A stretch of DNA of 64,000 bases from Cucumibacter marinus DSM 18995 (GTDB lineage Bacteria; Pseudomonadota; Alphaproteobacteria; Rhizobiales; Devosiaceae): NCBI RefSeq assembly GCF_000429865.1, contig NZ_KE386980.1:1079-65078 (forward strand), given 5' to 3'. The notes beneath the pieces were generated by a model. The model worked only from the letters and a program-made list of their open reading frames with translations, ran no database searches and was not told the origin of the DNA. The position numbers and the translations under genes are program-made. Position 1 is the stretch's first letter, and each line of letters begins with the position of its first letter. This document shows, piece after piece, positions 52,724-62,645 of this stretch.

Positions 52724-53137
52724 TCAGTCGTGGTCTCTATCGGGTGAGAAATCAAGCGCCACCCCGTTGATGCAGTAGCGCAGGCCCGTGGGGTCAGGGC
52801 CGTCCGGGAACACGTGCCCGAGATGCGCATCGCACCGCGCGCAGCGGATTTCGGTCCGTCGCGAAAACCAAGACCGGTCTTCGTGTTCGGTCACGGCGTC
52901 GGGTGAAACAGGCTCGAAAAAGCTCGGCCAGCCCGTGCCCGAATTGAACTTCGCAGCGGAGGAAAACAGCGGCGCAGCGCAACATATACAGGCATAGCTG
53001 CCGCTGCGCTTCTCCTCGTTGAGGGGGCTTGTGAAAGCCCGCTCGGTGCCGCCTTGCCGCGTGACCCGATATTGCTGCGAAGTCAGCAGCGCCCTCCATT
53101 CATCGTCAGATTTTCGAATTCTTTCGACCATGGCCAT
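52724..53137 (-). CDS. msrB: peptide-methionine (R)-S-oxide reductase MsrB
   Basis: A 137-residue repair enzyme reducing methionine-R-sulfoxide in proteins. The structural zinc site is Cys50, Cys53, Cys99 and Cys102; the catalytic Cys122 lies in [16 protein letters not shown] and LGHVFPDGP motifs are intact. No signal peptide, so cytosolic. GAGGTGA precedes ATG 53137. It is divergent from the Mrp operon and upstream of oligopeptidase B, so both may belong to protein maintenance. Confidence 0.95.
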   Translation of the reverse strand: MAMVERIRKSDDEWRALLTSQQYRVTRQGGTERAFTSPLNEEKRSGSYACICCAAPLFSSAAKFNSGTGWPSFFEPVSPDAVTEHEDRSWFSRRTEIRCARCDAHLGHVFPDGPDPTGLRYCINGVALDFSPDRDHD

Positions 53138-53395
53138 AAATCACCTCGTCTCGGGTTGAAAATAGGTTCCGAAGTATCGAATTGAAAGGCCGTGCGCGTC
53201 GGGACGGGCCGGTCTCACCGGCATGTGAACGTGTCCCACCTGCGGCGGTGCTGCGCTTGTGCGGCGAAGCAAAACCGCTAGTGTGGATTCCGGTCGAATC
53301 GTCGGGTTTTCAGGCCCGGCCAAACCGGTTGCGCCTGCGGGTATCGGGGGTTGCGGATCGACCCTGACAGTGGCGGATGAAGAGGCGAGGACAGT

Positions 53396-55903
53396 TTGGC
53401 GTCCGATCAAGATTTCAGCTTGTTGTTGACTGCACTGGCTCCTTTCCTTGCGGCATTCGTTGCGCCGCTGGTCGTGCGTTTCGTTGGCCGATATGCGGGC
53501 TGGGTGTTGGGCATCGTGCCCGCCGCGATCTTCATCTATCTTGCCGGTCTCACCGGCTTCGTTTCTGATGTGCGTCCTCTTGCCGCCGCCTATCCCTGGG
53601 CGGACGGGTTTGAGTTCAGTTTCTACCTCGACGGTCTGAGCCTCGTCTTCGGGCTGCTGATCTCTGGCATCGGCACATTCATCGTCATTTATTCGGGCGG
53701 CTATCTTGCCGGTCATCCCCATCTGGGCCGGTTCATGAGCTTCATCCTCATGTTCATGGGCTCTATGATGGGGCTGGTGATGTCCGACAGCGTGATCACG
53801 CTGTTTGTGTTCTGGGAACTCACCTCGATCACCTCCTTCCTGCTGATCGGCTTCGACCATGCGCGGCAAGCTTCGCGCCGCGCAGCGATGCAGGCGTTGG
53901 TGATCACTGGCGGAGGCGGGCTGGCTCTGCTCGCTGGCCTGATCCTTCTCGGCTACACCGCCGGCAGCTGGAATGTCTCGGACATGCTCAACGCGCCCGG
54001 CCTGTTTGAAGGTGATGCGGCCGGCCTTTATCTGCCGATCCTGTTGCTGGTGCTGGCCGGCGCCTTCACCAAATCGGCGCAGGTGCCGTTCCATTTCTGG
54101 CTGCCCAACGCAATGGAAGCACCGACCCCGGTATCGGCCTATCTGCATTCCGCCACCATGGTGAAGGCCGGCGTCTATCTGCTTGCGCGCCTGCATCCGG
54201 TACTGGGTGACACTGTGGAGTGGAATACCATCCTGCCGGTCTTTGGCGGCGTGACGTTGCTCACGGGCTCGATTCTGGCGCTGCGCCAGACCGACATGAA
54301 GCAGATGCTGGCCTATACCACCATGGGGTCGCTGGGCATGTTGGTCATGCTGATCGGCGTCGGCACCGAGGCGGCAATGCTCGGCGCCATCCTGTTTCTG
54401 ATCGCCCACTCTTTCTACAAGGGCGGGCTGTTCATGATCGTCGGTACGCTCGACCATGAAACCGGAACCCGCGATATCACCCGGCTGTCGGGCCTGTTCT
54501 CAAAGATGCCGGTGTCCGGCGTTTCGGCTATCCTGGCGGCGGTTGCAATGGCCGGCTTCCTGTTCACCGTGGGGTTCTACGGCAAGGAAGAAATCTACAA
54601 GATCATTACCTCCGGCAACCCGATGGATGTGCTGGTCGTGCTCGTCGCGATTGTCGGCAATGCGCTGATGCTGGTTGTCGGCGTGGCCATCGCGGTCAAG
54701 CCCTTCTTTGGCCCGGCAATCGAGACGCCGCTTTCCCCCCATGAGGGACCGCCATCCCTGATCGTCGGTTCATTGATCCTCGGCATTCTTGGCATAGGCG
54801 GCGGGCTGATGGTCGTCGAGTTTGGCGACTATTTCGCCATTCCCGCAGCACAGGCAATGCTGGGCGAAACCATTGAGGGACATCTACACTCCCTGCTCGA
54901 TTTCGCCTATCTCAACTGGGCGCTGCTCACGCTTTCCGCCATCACCTGGGGGCTGGGGCTTTTCGTCTTCTTCTTCCTTGATCAGACCCGCGCCCTTCTG
55001 CGTCGGGTGGCCGAGGTTTGGCGATGGGGACCAGACCAGGGCTTCGATCAGGCCATGTTCGGATTGCTGCGCGGATCGGCGCGGGTGACCCATTTCCTGC
55101 ATCATGGACGGCTCGAGCTCTATCTGATCCTGATCTTCGTGCTTTTGGCGGCGGCAACCATCGGACCGCTTTACGGTCCGCCCATCCTGGCCGATCTCGC
55201 AGCCTTCTTCACTGGAACCGAAAGCCAGGCGCTCTATCCGCTGATGTGGTTTGGCCTATCCGAACTCACCTTCTATGAGTGGGCCATCATCCTGATTGCG
55301 CTGCTGGGGCTCCTGGCGGTGGTGATCGGGCGGACGCGCCTCGTGGCCATCGTGTCCCTGGGTATCCAGGGTTTTGCCGTGGCGCTCATCTTCATGCTGT
55401 TCGGTGCGCCCGACCTCAGCTTCACCCAGTTCATGGTCGAGACCTTGTCCGTCGTCATCCTCGCTCTGGTCATGACGCGCCTGCATCTGGACCAGCGCGA
55501 CAGCCGCGTGCTCGAAGAAGTGGTGCGCGATGGCGGTATCGCCGTTCTCGCCGGCCTCGGCATGACCATGGCCATCCTGTCGGTCCTCTCGCATCCGCTC
55601 GATCTCAGGCTGTCGGAATTCTTCGAACAGACGAGTGTGGCGGTCGCGCACGGGCATAACATCGTCAACGTGATCCTGGTTGACTATCGTGCGCTCGACA
55701 CGCTGGGCGAAATCTCAGTGGTGATGACGGCAGGCATCGCCATCCTCGCCCTTATCCGCATCCGCACCGGTGGTCCCAAGCTGGGTATTGGTGTGCCGAA
55801 AAAGGCTGGCACTGGCGGCAGTAGCCGCAAGTCGGCTTCGGCAAGGAAATCCGCCTCGACCAGATCGAAATCGCGGGCCAAATCAGGAAAGGCGACGGCA
55901 TGA
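53396..55903 (+). CDS. mrpA: Mrp Na+/H+ antiporter subunit A
   Basis: An 835-residue, about 20-helix protein related to complex I NuoL, the largest Mrp subunit. Blocks [27 protein letters not shown] (in part), [49 protein letters not shown] (in part) and FSFT-type C-terminal MrpB-like region [16 protein letters not shown] are diagnostic. An unusual basic Ser/Arg/Lys-rich tail of about 35 residues ends the protein. The start is TTG 53396 with GAGG upstream. First gene of seven with overlapping ends. Confidence 0.93.
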   Translation: MASDQDFSLLLTALAPFLAAFVAPLVVRFVGRYAGWVLGIVPAAIFIYLAGLTGFVSDVRPLAAAYPWADGFEFSFYLDGLSLVFGLLISGIGTFIVIYSGGYLAGHPHLGRFMSFILMFMGSMMGLVMSDSVITLFVFWELTSITSFLLIGFDHARQASRRAAMQALVITGGGGLALLAGLILLGYTAGSWNVSDMLNAPGLFEGDAAGLYLPILLLVLAGAFTKSAQVPFHFWLPNAMEAPTPVSAYLHSATMVKAGVYLLARLHPVLGDTVEWNTILPVFGGVTLLTGSILALRQTDMKQMLAYTTMGSLGMLVMLIGVGTEAAMLGAILFLIAHSFYKGGLFMIVGTLDHETGTRDITRLSGLFSKMPVSGVSAILAAVAMAGFLFTVGFYGKEEIYKIITSGNPMDVLVVLVAIVGNALMLVVGVAIAVKPFFGPAIETPLSPHEGPPSLIVGSLILGILGIGGGLMVVEFGDYFAIPAAQAMLGETIEGHLHSLLDFAYLNWALLTLSAITWGLGLFVFFFLDQTRALLRRVAEVWRWGPDQGFDQAMFGLLRGSARVTHFLHHGRLELYLILIFVLLAAATIGPLYGPPILADLAAFFTGTESQALYPLMWFGLSELTFYEWAIILIALLGLLAVVIGRTRLVAIVSLGIQGFAVALIFMLFGAPDLSFTQFMVETLSVVILALVMTRLHLDQRDSRVLEEVVRDGGIAVLAGLGMTMAILSVLSHPLDLRLSEFFEQTSVAVAHGHNIVNVILVDYRALDTLGEISVVMTAGIAILALIRIRTGGPKLGIGVPKKAGTGGSSRKSASARKSASTRSKSRAKSGKATA

Positions 55904-56325
55904 ACACGGTGATCTTCCGCACAATCGCGCCTTATCTCGTCGCCCTGATGATGGTCTTTTCGGTCTTTGTCCTGCTGCGCGGGCACAATGAACCTGGCGG
56001 TGGCTTTATCGGTGGGCTGATCGCCGCCTCGGCGCTGGCGATGTACGGCATCGCCTCTGGCGTCTCCGCCGTTCGCAAGGCCATCGTCTTCCACCCGCTG
56101 TCCGTGGCAGGGTTCGGCGTCCTGCTGGCGTCGCTCGCCGGTTTTGCCTCATTGTTTGCCGAAGTGCCGTTTCTGATGGGGCTCTGGGCCACAATCACAT
56201 TGCCCGACGGGACCGAGGTCGCGATTTCAACGCCGCTGTTTTTCGATATCGGGGTGTACCTGGTGGTGCTCGGCGTACTGGCCACGGTAGCGCTGGCGCT
56301 CGAAGAAGACGACAGGAGCCTGTGA
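55900..56325 (+). CDS. mrpB: Mrp Na+/H+ antiporter subunit B
   Basis: A 141-residue membrane protein with four helices; [19 protein letters not shown] is the MrpB hallmark. ATG overlaps the mrpA stop by four bases. Separate mrpA and mrpB genes indicate the seven-gene (group 1) operon form rather than the fused A-B type. Confidence 0.95.
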   Translation: MNTVIFRTIAPYLVALMMVFSVFVLLRGHNEPGGGFIGGLIAASALAMYGIASGVSAVRKAIVFHPLSVAGFGVLLASLAGFASLFAEVPFLMGLWATITLPDGTEVAISTPLFFDIGVYLVVLGVLATVALALEEDDRSL

Positions 56326-56702
56326 TGGAACACGCGTTGGCCGCCTTGTGTGGCGTTTTCTTCACCGTCTCGATCTACATGCTGTTGTCGCGCTCGCTCA
56401 TCCGCATGTTGCTGGGCATCACCATTCTGGGCAATGGCGTCAACCTGATGATCTTCACTGTTGGCCGGCTGACCCGCGAGGTCCCGCCCATCGTGCCGGA
56501 CGGGCTGGTGCAGCCCGCCACCGACATTGCCAACCCGCTTCCCCAGGCGTTGATCCTCACGGCGATCGTGATCGGCTTCGCCCTGTTCTCATTCCTGCTG
56601 GTGCTGACCTATCGCGCCTATGAGGAACTGGATGCCGACAACACGGATACGATGCGCCTTGCCGAGCCTGAAAACCCGCCCAGCCCGCCGTTGAGTTACT
56701 GA
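56325..56702 (+). CDS. mrpC: Mrp Na+/H+ antiporter subunit C
   Basis: A 125-residue, three-helix protein homologous to complex I NuoK (LLSRSLIRMLLGITILGNGVNLMIF, then DPLPQALILTAIVIGFA in near form NPLPQALILTAIVIGFA). ATG 56325 preferred over GTG 56322: AGGAG is 6 bases from the ATG. It overlaps the mrpB stop. Confidence 0.95.
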   Translation: MEHALAALCGVFFTVSIYMLLSRSLIRMLLGITILGNGVNLMIFTVGRLTREVPPIVPDGLVQPATDIANPLPQALILTAIVIGFALFSFLLVLTYRAYEELDADNTDTMRLAEPENPPSPPLSY

Positions 56703-56708
56703 CCGCCC

Positions 56709-58328
56709 ATGGCCGAAACCGCCGGATACAATATCGACCTGCCGCCCGCCATGATCGAAGGGGCGACCGCCATTGCGGACTGGACGCTCGTGTGGCCGGT
56801 GGCGCTGCCGCTGTTCGGGGCCGCAGTGCTCTTGATGGCACGCAAGCACCCGCACGTTCAGGCGCCTCTGGCCCTGGCCGTTATCGCTGCGGTGATCGCC
56901 AGCTGTGTAACCCTGATGCTGCGCATTGCGGACACCGGCCCTGTCGCCATGACCATGGGCAACTGGCTGCCGCCCTTTGGTATCAGCTTTACCGCCGATA
57001 TGCTCAGCGCCTTGTTTGCGGTGACGTCCTCGGTACTGGCCCTGGTCGTCCTGTTGTTTGCCCAGTCCGAAATCGAGCCGAGGGAGGTGCGCTATGGTTT
57101 TCACCAGTTCCTGCTCCTCCTCCTGGCGGGGATCAACGGATCGTTCCTGACCGGCGACCTTTTCAATCTCTATGTCTGGTTTGAAGTGATGCTGATTGCA
57201 TCATTCGGTCTTCTGGTCATCGGCGGGCGCAGGATACAGCTCGATGGCGCGGTAAAATACGGCTTCCTCAACTTCATCGGGACCACCATTTTCTTGATGG
57301 CGGTCGGGCTACTCTATGGCACGCTCGGCACGCTCAACATGGCGGATATTGCCGTCAACGCATCACGTGCCGACCCTACGACCCTGACGGCGATCGCGGC
57401 GCTGTTCCTGCTTGGCTTCGGGATCAAGGCGGCTGCTTTCCCGGTCAATGCCTGGCTGCCGGCCTCCTATCACACGCCCGACCCGGCAGTATCTGCGCTG
57501 TTTGCGGGGCTGCTGACCAAGGTCGGTGTCTACGCACTGATCCGCGTTCTGGTCGCCCTCTTGCCTGCCATGCGGATCGAACTCGACATGGTGATCGCCA
57601 TTCTGGCGATCGGTACCCTCCTTCTCGCCCCGCTTGGTGCACTGGCTGAAACCAACCTCCGCCGGGCTCTGGGCTTCATCGTCATCGGCGGTATCGGGGC
57701 GATGTTTGCGGGCATTGCGATGAGTGTGACGACTTCATCCGGCAATGCGCTTGCTGGCGAAGGTGGCGGCATCGGGGGCGCGGCTGTCTATGCGGTGCAT
57801 TCCATGATGACGATGACGGCGTTCTATCTCACCGCAGGGCTGGTGGAGCGCATGACCGGGACAACCGACACCCGCTATATGGGTGGTCTTTATGGCGCCA
57901 ACGCCCCGGTTTCGATCCTCTTTATCGTTCTAGCCTTTTCCGCGTCCGGCCTGCCGCCTTTCCTGGGTTTCTGGCCCAAGTTGACCCTGGTGCGGGCCGG
58001 TCTCGACGCGGCCGAATACTGGCTTGTTGCAGCGCTGCTGGTGAACGCCTTTCTGACCACGATTGCCTGCGCAAGGCTGTGGTCGCATATCTTCTGGCGT
58101 AACGGCCGCGAGGCCGACCAGACCGAACAGCCCAATGATCGGCTGAAACCGCTGTCCGCCCGCGCCCTTCGCTGGGGGCTGGCGCCGACAATTGTGCTGG
58201 TGCTCGCCATTGTCGGACTTGGACTTTGGCCTTCTGCGCTGATTGAATATGGCCGCCTCGCCGGTGTCGGGATCACGGCCCCTGACGCCTATATCGAGGC
58301 CGTTGGTCTCGCGGGAGGCGCGCAATGA
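56709..58328 (+). CDS. mrpD: Mrp Na+/H+ antiporter subunit D
   Basis: A 539-residue, 14-helix protein of the NuoM/N type that carries one proton-conducting channel. Blocks GNWLPPFGISFTADMLSALF, FNLYVWFEVMLIASFGLLV, GFGIKAAAFPVNAWLPASYHTPDPAVSALFAGLLTKVGVYALIRV (in part) include the conserved Glu (FEVM) and the Lys pair. It begins 6 bases after mrpC. Confidence 0.95.
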   Translation: MAETAGYNIDLPPAMIEGATAIADWTLVWPVALPLFGAAVLLMARKHPHVQAPLALAVIAAVIASCVTLMLRIADTGPVAMTMGNWLPPFGISFTADMLSALFAVTSSVLALVVLLFAQSEIEPREVRYGFHQFLLLLLAGINGSFLTGDLFNLYVWFEVMLIASFGLLVIGGRRIQLDGAVKYGFLNFIGTTIFLMAVGLLYGTLGTLNMADIAVNASRADPTTLTAIAALFLLGFGIKAAAFPVNAWLPASYHTPDPAVSALFAGLLTKVGVYALIRVLVALLPAMRIELDMVIAILAIGTLLLAPLGALAETNLRRALGFIVIGGIGAMFAGIAMSVTTSSGNALAGEGGGIGGAAVYAVHSMMTMTAFYLTAGLVERMTGTTDTRYMGGLYGANAPVSILFIVLAFSASGLPPFLGFWPKLTLVRAGLDAAEYWLVAALLVNAFLTTIACARLWSHIFWRNGREADQTEQPNDRLKPLSARALRWGLAPTIVLVLAIVGLGLWPSALIEYGRLAGVGITAPDAYIEAVGLAGGAQ

Positions 58329-58804
58329 TCTTCTTTATCATGACGGCCACGCTGGCCCTGATCTGGACGGCGATCTCCGGCAGCTTCAGCCTGGCGAACC
58401 TGTTACTCGGCGCCATTATCGGCCTGATCGCCATGTGGGTGATCCGCGAGCGCGTTTCGCATCCGGGCTTGTCCAAGCGCTTGCTGAAGATCGTGTCGCT
58501 GGCGCTTCTGTTCCTCTACGAGCTTCTGATCAGCTCGATCAGGGTTGCGATCCTGGTGTTGTCGCCACGGCTCGACAAACGCTTGCAGCCCGGAATTATC
58601 GCCTTTCCGCTCACGGCAAAAAGCGATGAGGAGATTACTCTTCTGGCCAATCTGATCACGCTGACCCCGGGGACGCTGAGCGTCGACGTGTCCGAAGACC
58701 GCAAGTTCATCTACGTCCATGCCATTGCGGTGCCGGATCGTGAGGCCTTGATCGCAGACATTGCCAATGGTTTCGAACGCAAGATTATCGAGGTGTTCGA
58801 ATGA
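58325..58804 (+). CDS. mrpE: Mrp Na+/H+ antiporter subunit E
   Basis: A 159-residue protein with N-terminal helices ([20 protein letters not shown]) and a cytosolic C-terminal domain ([28 protein letters not shown] in part) characteristic of MrpE. ATG overlaps the mrpD stop by four bases. Confidence 0.95.
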   Translation: MIFFIMTATLALIWTAISGSFSLANLLLGAIIGLIAMWVIRERVSHPGLSKRLLKIVSLALLFLYELLISSIRVAILVLSPRLDKRLQPGIIAFPLTAKSDEEITLLANLITLTPGTLSVDVSEDRKFIYVHAIAVPDREALIADIANGFERKIIEVFE

Positions 58805-59127
58805 GCCCGGAACAGTTTCTCGACTTCGCCATTGCTGTCGCTCTCGGGCTGCTATCGCTTGCGATGCTGCTGGTCACGTGGCGCATCATGCGCGGACCGT
58901 CTTTGCCGGACCGGATCCTGGCGCTCGACATGCTGGTGAATATCGGCATCGGCTATATCGTCATCGTCGCGATCAAGACAGGCTTCATGCTCTATCTCGA
59001 CATCGCCATTTCCCTTGGCCTAATCGGCTTTCTGGCGACGATCGCCTTTGCACGTTTCGTGCTGCAGCGTTGGCGGATCCGCACCACCAATCACTCCCAA
59101 CCCAACAATCCGGAGGGCGAAGGATGA
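58801..59127 (+). CDS. mrpF: Mrp Na+/H+ antiporter subunit F
   Basis: A 108-residue, three-helix protein; [18 protein letters not shown] is the MrpF signature. ATG overlaps the mrpE stop by four bases. Confidence 0.95.
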   Translation: MSPEQFLDFAIAVALGLLSLAMLLVTWRIMRGPSLPDRILALDMLVNIGIGYIVIVAIKTGFMLYLDIAISLGLIGFLATIAFARFVLQRWRIRTTNHSQPNNPEGEG

Positions 59128-59468
59128 CCGCGCTGATGTCTTACATTGCAGGGGTGCTGGTTCTGATCGGTGCTGTGTTTACACTGATCGCGGCCATCGG
59201 CATTCTGCGCCTGCCTGACCTTTACACCCGCATGCATGCGGCCTCCAAAGCCGGAACCCTGGGTGCGGGCCTGCTCATGGTGTCGCTGGCCTTCTACGCA
59301 TTTGACGCCTCAGTAGTCTTGCGAGCAATGGCGGGCGTATTATTTTTGCTGTTAACTGCACCGGTCTCGGCTCATTTGCTTGCCCGGGCCGCCTATACTG
59401 CCGGATACAAGCCAGCAGAAATAACGAGTATCAATGAACTGGACCCAAAAGCTAAGTCCAACGACTGA
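59124..59468 (+). CDS. mrpG: Mrp Na+/H+ antiporter subunit G
   Basis: A 114-residue, three-helix protein; [30 protein letters not shown] (in part) is the MrpG hallmark. ATG 59124 overlaps the mrpF stop by four bases. The last third of the gene is AT-richer than the rest of the operon, blending into the AT-rich region before mucR. It completes a seven-gene antiporter that exports Na+ in exchange for protons. Confidence 0.95.
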   Translation: MTALMSYIAGVLVLIGAVFTLIAAIGILRLPDLYTRMHAASKAGTLGAGLLMVSLAFYAFDASVVLRAMAGVLFLLLTAPVSAHLLARAAYTAGYKPAEITSINELDPKAKSND

Positions 59469-59636
59469 TACGCAAATATCCATTGTTTCAATCCGTAAAA
59501 CGAATTGGCTCACATTGTGGAGTGAGTGTGCTATTGAATTTTGGGGAATTGAAAAATAGAAGCGGAAATTGAACCTGTATTGTGCAGTTATGGCGCGAAG
59601 AAACAGGAAATATCCTAAATAGACCAAGAGTACAGC
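59469..59636. promoter_or_regulatory. AT-rich promoter region of the MucR gene
   Basis: This 168-bp gap is visibly AT-rich compared with the window, with several TpA steps (for example AATTGAAAAATAGAAG and GGAAATATCCTAAATAG). MucR/Ros proteins bind such AT-rich, TpA-containing DNA and repress their own gene, so an autoregulatory target is likely here. No clear operon terminator is seen after mrpG. Confidence 0.5.
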
Positions 59637-60068
59637 ATGAGCGAAGGCAATGTGGGTGAGTCGGCCCCGTTAAAGTCCGACTTGATCGATCTTTGTACGG
59701 AGATCGTCAGCGCCTATGTCAGCAATAATGCGGTTAGTCAAAACGACCTGCCGCGCCTGATTACTGAAGTTCACGGCGCGCTGAACGGGCTCTCTGCCCT
59801 TGAAGCTGGTCCTGCTGCGGAAACCCGCAAGCCGGCCGTCTCCGTCAAGAAATCGGTGATGCCCGATTATATTATCTGCCTCGAAGACGGGAAGAAGTTT
59901 AAGTCTCTCAAGCGGCACCTGAGCACGCACTACAATCTCACACCCGAACAATATCGTGAGAAGTGGGGTCTGCCGGCCGACTATCCGATGGTCGCCCCGA
60001 ACTATGCCGCCGCCCGTTCCCAGCTGGCCAAGAAAATGGGCCTCGGGCGCAAGCGCACCAAGAAGTAA
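59637..60068 (+). CDS. mucR: MucR/Ros family transcriptional regulator
   Basis: A 143-residue zinc-finger regulator of the Ros/MucR family, a global H-NS-like repressor in alphaproteobacteria. An N-terminal oligomerisation helix (about 12-55) precedes the finger: Cys81, Asp84, His94 and His98 (CLEDGKKFKSLKRHLSTHY), where the second Cys is Asp as in Brucella and Mesorhizobium homologues. LTPEQYREKWGLPADYPMVAPNYAA follows in part, then a basic tail. A strong terminator ends the gene. Confidence 0.95.
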   Translation: MSEGNVGESAPLKSDLIDLCTEIVSAYVSNNAVSQNDLPRLITEVHGALNGLSALEAGPAAETRKPAVSVKKSVMPDYIICLEDGKKFKSLKRHLSTHYNLTPEQYREKWGLPADYPMVAPNYAAARSQLAKKMGLGRKRTKK

Positions 60069-60098
60069 GCCGACTTCTTTCGAGATCAGTGAACACCG

Positions 60099-60128
60099 AA
60101 CCCCCGGGCGATGTCCGGGGGTTTTTTT
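60099..60128 (+). terminator. rho-independent terminator of mucR
   Basis: AACCCCCGG-GCGATGT-CCGGGGGTT, a perfect 9-bp stem, followed by TTTTT on the plus strand, 31 bases after the mucR stop. Confidence 0.9.
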
Positions 60129-60276
60129 ATGTTCGGGGCAACCCCTCTCGGCCCTCCATCCGCCCGATTGGGGGGAAGTTTGGATGGGTTGAGCATCCTT
60201 GATCAACATTCTTATCCCCGCCTCGCTTTCGACCCAGTATAGGAATATTGTCTTATGTTGGTTAGGGAGTGCAGCC

Positions 60277-60663
60277 ATGGCGGCAGATTTGGCGATTGTG
60301 TTTTCGAGTTCGGATCTGGACAAGGGGAGCCGCGACAGGACCGGTGTCTTTCCGGTGCTAAGTGTGGTGTCTTCGGCGCGAAGGGTGAGTGTCGATCAGC
60401 TCTTGCTGCCCAATAGGGCGCCGGCGTCGGTCGCCCTCGCACGTCAGATCGCTATGTATCTCACCCATGTTGCCCTGGGACGGAACTTCACCCAGGTGGC
60501 GAGGCTTTTCGGCCGCGATCGAACCACCGCGGCCCACGCTTGCCAGATTATCGAAGATCTGCGCGACGAACCCTCGTTCGACTTGCAGATGCACTGCCTC
60601 GAGGTGGCCCTGCTTGCCCAGGCCAAGGTTTGGGGGCAGGTCGGGGGGAGGGCCGTGCAATGA
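60277..60663 (+). CDS. DnaA domain IV-like DNA-binding protein
   Basis: A 128-residue protein. Residues about 52-100 match the DnaA C-terminal DNA-binding domain: ARQIAMYLTHVALGRNFTQVARLFGRDRTTAAHACQII in part. In DnaA the motif is D-H-T-T-x-x-H-A; here His is Arg (RDRTTAAHA), so DnaA-box recognition may differ. There is no ATPase domain. AGGGAG is 8 bases before ATG 60277. It overlaps the next gene by four bases, forming a two-gene operon. It may bind DnaA boxes or act as a plain HTH regulator. Confidence 0.85.
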   Translation: MAADLAIVFSSSDLDKGSRDRTGVFPVLSVVSSARRVSVDQLLLPNRAPASVALARQIAMYLTHVALGRNFTQVARLFGRDRTTAAHACQIIEDLRDEPSFDLQMHCLEVALLAQAKVWGQVGGRAVQ

Positions 60664-61451
60664 GTGCGTCACAGCAGCCCCGAACGCAGCGCTTCATCAA
60701 GAAGCTGATCAAGGGCGAAACCGCCGAACCCGACGAGACCGGGCGGTTCTGGATGATTCCCGGCAGTCGCATGACCCGCATTTCGCGCGCCGACGCCAAG
60801 GCGCTGGTGGAGAAGGGCGTCCTTCAGAGCAACGGGGATGGGCTTGTTTCAACACCGGGCGCACGGACCTGGCTGCGCCGGCAGCTTGCGGGCGGCAACG
60901 GCTTCGCCGACCAGCACCGGGAACTGATGCGGGGGGCCGAGGGCGAACTGATCAACCTTGCCGAAAGTCCCCTGGCCCGCCTGGCCCAACCCGGAAACGG
61001 CGAACCACCGTTTCTGGCGCCACATCACCTGACCACGGGCGAACGCATTCGCGTGATAGTCGAGCGTTCCGGCCTCACCCCCAGCGTGACCGCGCGCTAT
61101 GGCGCAGAGGGCAGGGTCGACGGAACCGGGGCCGGGCCTTGCGATGGCATCGGCATGCTCGACATGCATATCGAGGCACGGCGTCAGCTCGAGGCCCTGA
61201 ACGGGGCTCTGCAACCTGATTGCGCGCGCGTGGTTATCGATGTCTGCGGACACCTCAAGGGCCTACAGCAGGTCGAAGCCGAGTATCGTTGGCCGCGCCG
61301 CAGCGCCAAGATGGTACTGCGGGTGGGCCTTGATCTGGCGGCGGCGCATTTCGGCTATTCGACGGTGGCAACCGGGCGCCGGAACCGGCGGCGGAGAAAC
61401 TGGCACGGCGCGGACGCCCGCCCGGCCATGTTTCCGCCGGATCAGGCGTAG
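60660..61451 (+). CDS. DUF6456 domain protein
   Basis: A 263-residue protein coupled by ATGA overlap to the DnaA-domain gene. An N-terminal helical part (MTRISRADAKALVEKGVL, resembling a winged-helix) is followed by DUF6456 (about 120-245): FLAPHHLTTGERIRVIVERSGLTPSVTARYG in part, DMHIEARRQLEAL and EYRWPRRSAKMVLRVGLDLAAAHFGY in part. The C terminus is Arg-rich. It looks like a DNA-binding protein; the function is not established. Confidence 0.85.
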   Translation: MSASQQPRTQRFIKKLIKGETAEPDETGRFWMIPGSRMTRISRADAKALVEKGVLQSNGDGLVSTPGARTWLRRQLAGGNGFADQHRELMRGAEGELINLAESPLARLAQPGNGEPPFLAPHHLTTGERIRVIVERSGLTPSVTARYGAEGRVDGTGAGPCDGIGMLDMHIEARRQLEALNGALQPDCARVVIDVCGHLKGLQQVEAEYRWPRRSAKMVLRVGLDLAAAHFGYSTVATGRRNRRRRNWHGADARPAMFPPDQA

Positions 61452-61455
61452 GAGG

Positions 61456-61878
61456 TCAGGATTGCCGGGACAGGCGGGCAGCGTCGGACCGGATACGCTT
61501 CACCATGGCAACCAGACCGTTGGAGCGCTGTGTGGTCAGGTGTTCGCGCAAACCGAGTTCGTCGAAGGTGTCGAGCGCATCGGTTTCTGCGATCTCGGAA
61601 GGGCTGCGCCCCGAATAGAGCGCAATCAGGATGGCCACCAGCCCCTTGACGATCATGGCATCGGAATCGCCACGATAGGAAAGAACAGGTTTTCCGTCCT
61701 CTTCCCTGCGGTCGGTGACAAGCCAGACCTGCGACACACAGCCCTCGACCTTGTTCGCCGGGTTGCGTTCCGCGTCCTCGATCGGCTCGAGCTGCTGCCC
61801 CAGCTCGATGACATAGCGATAGCGGTCCTCCCAATCATCGAGAAAGGTGAGGTTGTCGGTGATCTCCGCGATGTCCAT
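61456..61878 (-). CDS. sufE: SufE cysteine-desulfurase sulfur acceptor
   Basis: A 140-residue SufE protein that takes persulfide sulfur from SufS for Fe-S cluster assembly. The acceptor Cys47 is in KVEGCVSQVWL; DWEDRYRYVIELGQQLEP, DSDAMIVKGLVAIL and LGLREHLTTQRSNGL match the family. The other suf genes are not in the window, so it is a separate copy. It is convergent with the DUF6456 gene (4-bp gap). Confidence 0.95.
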   Translation of the reverse strand: MDIAEITDNLTFLDDWEDRYRYVIELGQQLEPIEDAERNPANKVEGCVSQVWLVTDRREEDGKPVLSYRGDSDAMIVKGLVAILIALYSGRSPSEIAETDALDTFDELGLREHLTTQRSNGLVAMVKRIRSDAARLSRQS

Positions 61879-62054
61879 CTGGCCTCCGAAGCGTGGCGTC
61901 GAATCTGGACCCTATATAGGCCGAGCAGGGTGGCGGTGTCAGGGGGGAGGCGCCGGATAAAAAGGGAGCCGCAGATGCGGGACAGTGCATCTACGGCTCC
62001 AGCACAAAGGCCGCTCGTTTGGAGTAGCGTCGGGGAAGTGACGCGGCCCTTGGT

Positions 62055-62354
62055 CTACCCGATCCAGTCCGGCCGAGGTGGGGGCACCGGGGCCACCAGA
62101 TCGGGATCGATCTCATGCTTCACTGTCGTCTGGCGCTTCGGCTGCGCCAGGTTGGAGGTCAAAACGACAGCGTGGATAGCTTTGCATTCAATTCGGTTGC
62201 AGGCGGGGTCCGCGGTCTGCTCGAGCACGATTCGCGCGCCCGCCGCCGTCGCTTCGGCAGCAAGCTGATCGGCGGTCATGGATTGGTGGTTCGCATTTGG
62301 TCCGATGACCAGATAGCCCACTCCCAACCAGAACGCTGCACGCAGAATAGCCAT
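62055..62354 (-). CDS. small protein with N-terminal hydrophobic segment (DUF5330-like)
   Basis: A 99-residue protein: AAFWLGVGYLVIGP hydrophobic start, a helical middle, a Cys pair in ADPACNRIECKAI and a Pro-rich C terminus (APVPPPRPDW). The shape resembles DUF5330 proteins of Hyphomicrobiales, but the match is from memory and weak. CAGGG lies 6 bases before ATG 62354. Confidence 0.65.
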   Translation of the reverse strand: MAILRAAFWLGVGYLVIGPNANHQSMTADQLAAEATAAGARIVLEQTADPACNRIECKAIHAVVLTSNLAQPKRQTTVKHEIDPDLVAPVPPPRPDWIG

Positions 62355-62645
62355 GAAACCCTGTCCCGAAACTGTCCCGGACCTGCCGGGATATGGGATG
62401 AGCCTATCGACGGCGCGTAAATCGCCGCTGCAGCAACATCATAAAATTTGAATCGAATTGCACGGGTTCCGGGGCCGCGGGTGGAAAAGCTTTGTTTACC
62501 CTACGGGGCGAAACAACCCGCCTCCCGATGCCTTCCAACCGCCCGCACCGGCTCACTTAATCCTGTCTTAGGGGATCGGTGGAAATGTCAGTGGAAAAGG
62601 CGTCAGCCGATCGGCTCATCCCGATCGTGCACAAACTGGATGATC

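Noticed and set aside
53141-54457. 438-codon minus-strand frame
   Set aside because: Antisense to mrpA; Gln/His/Arg-rich without a family match.
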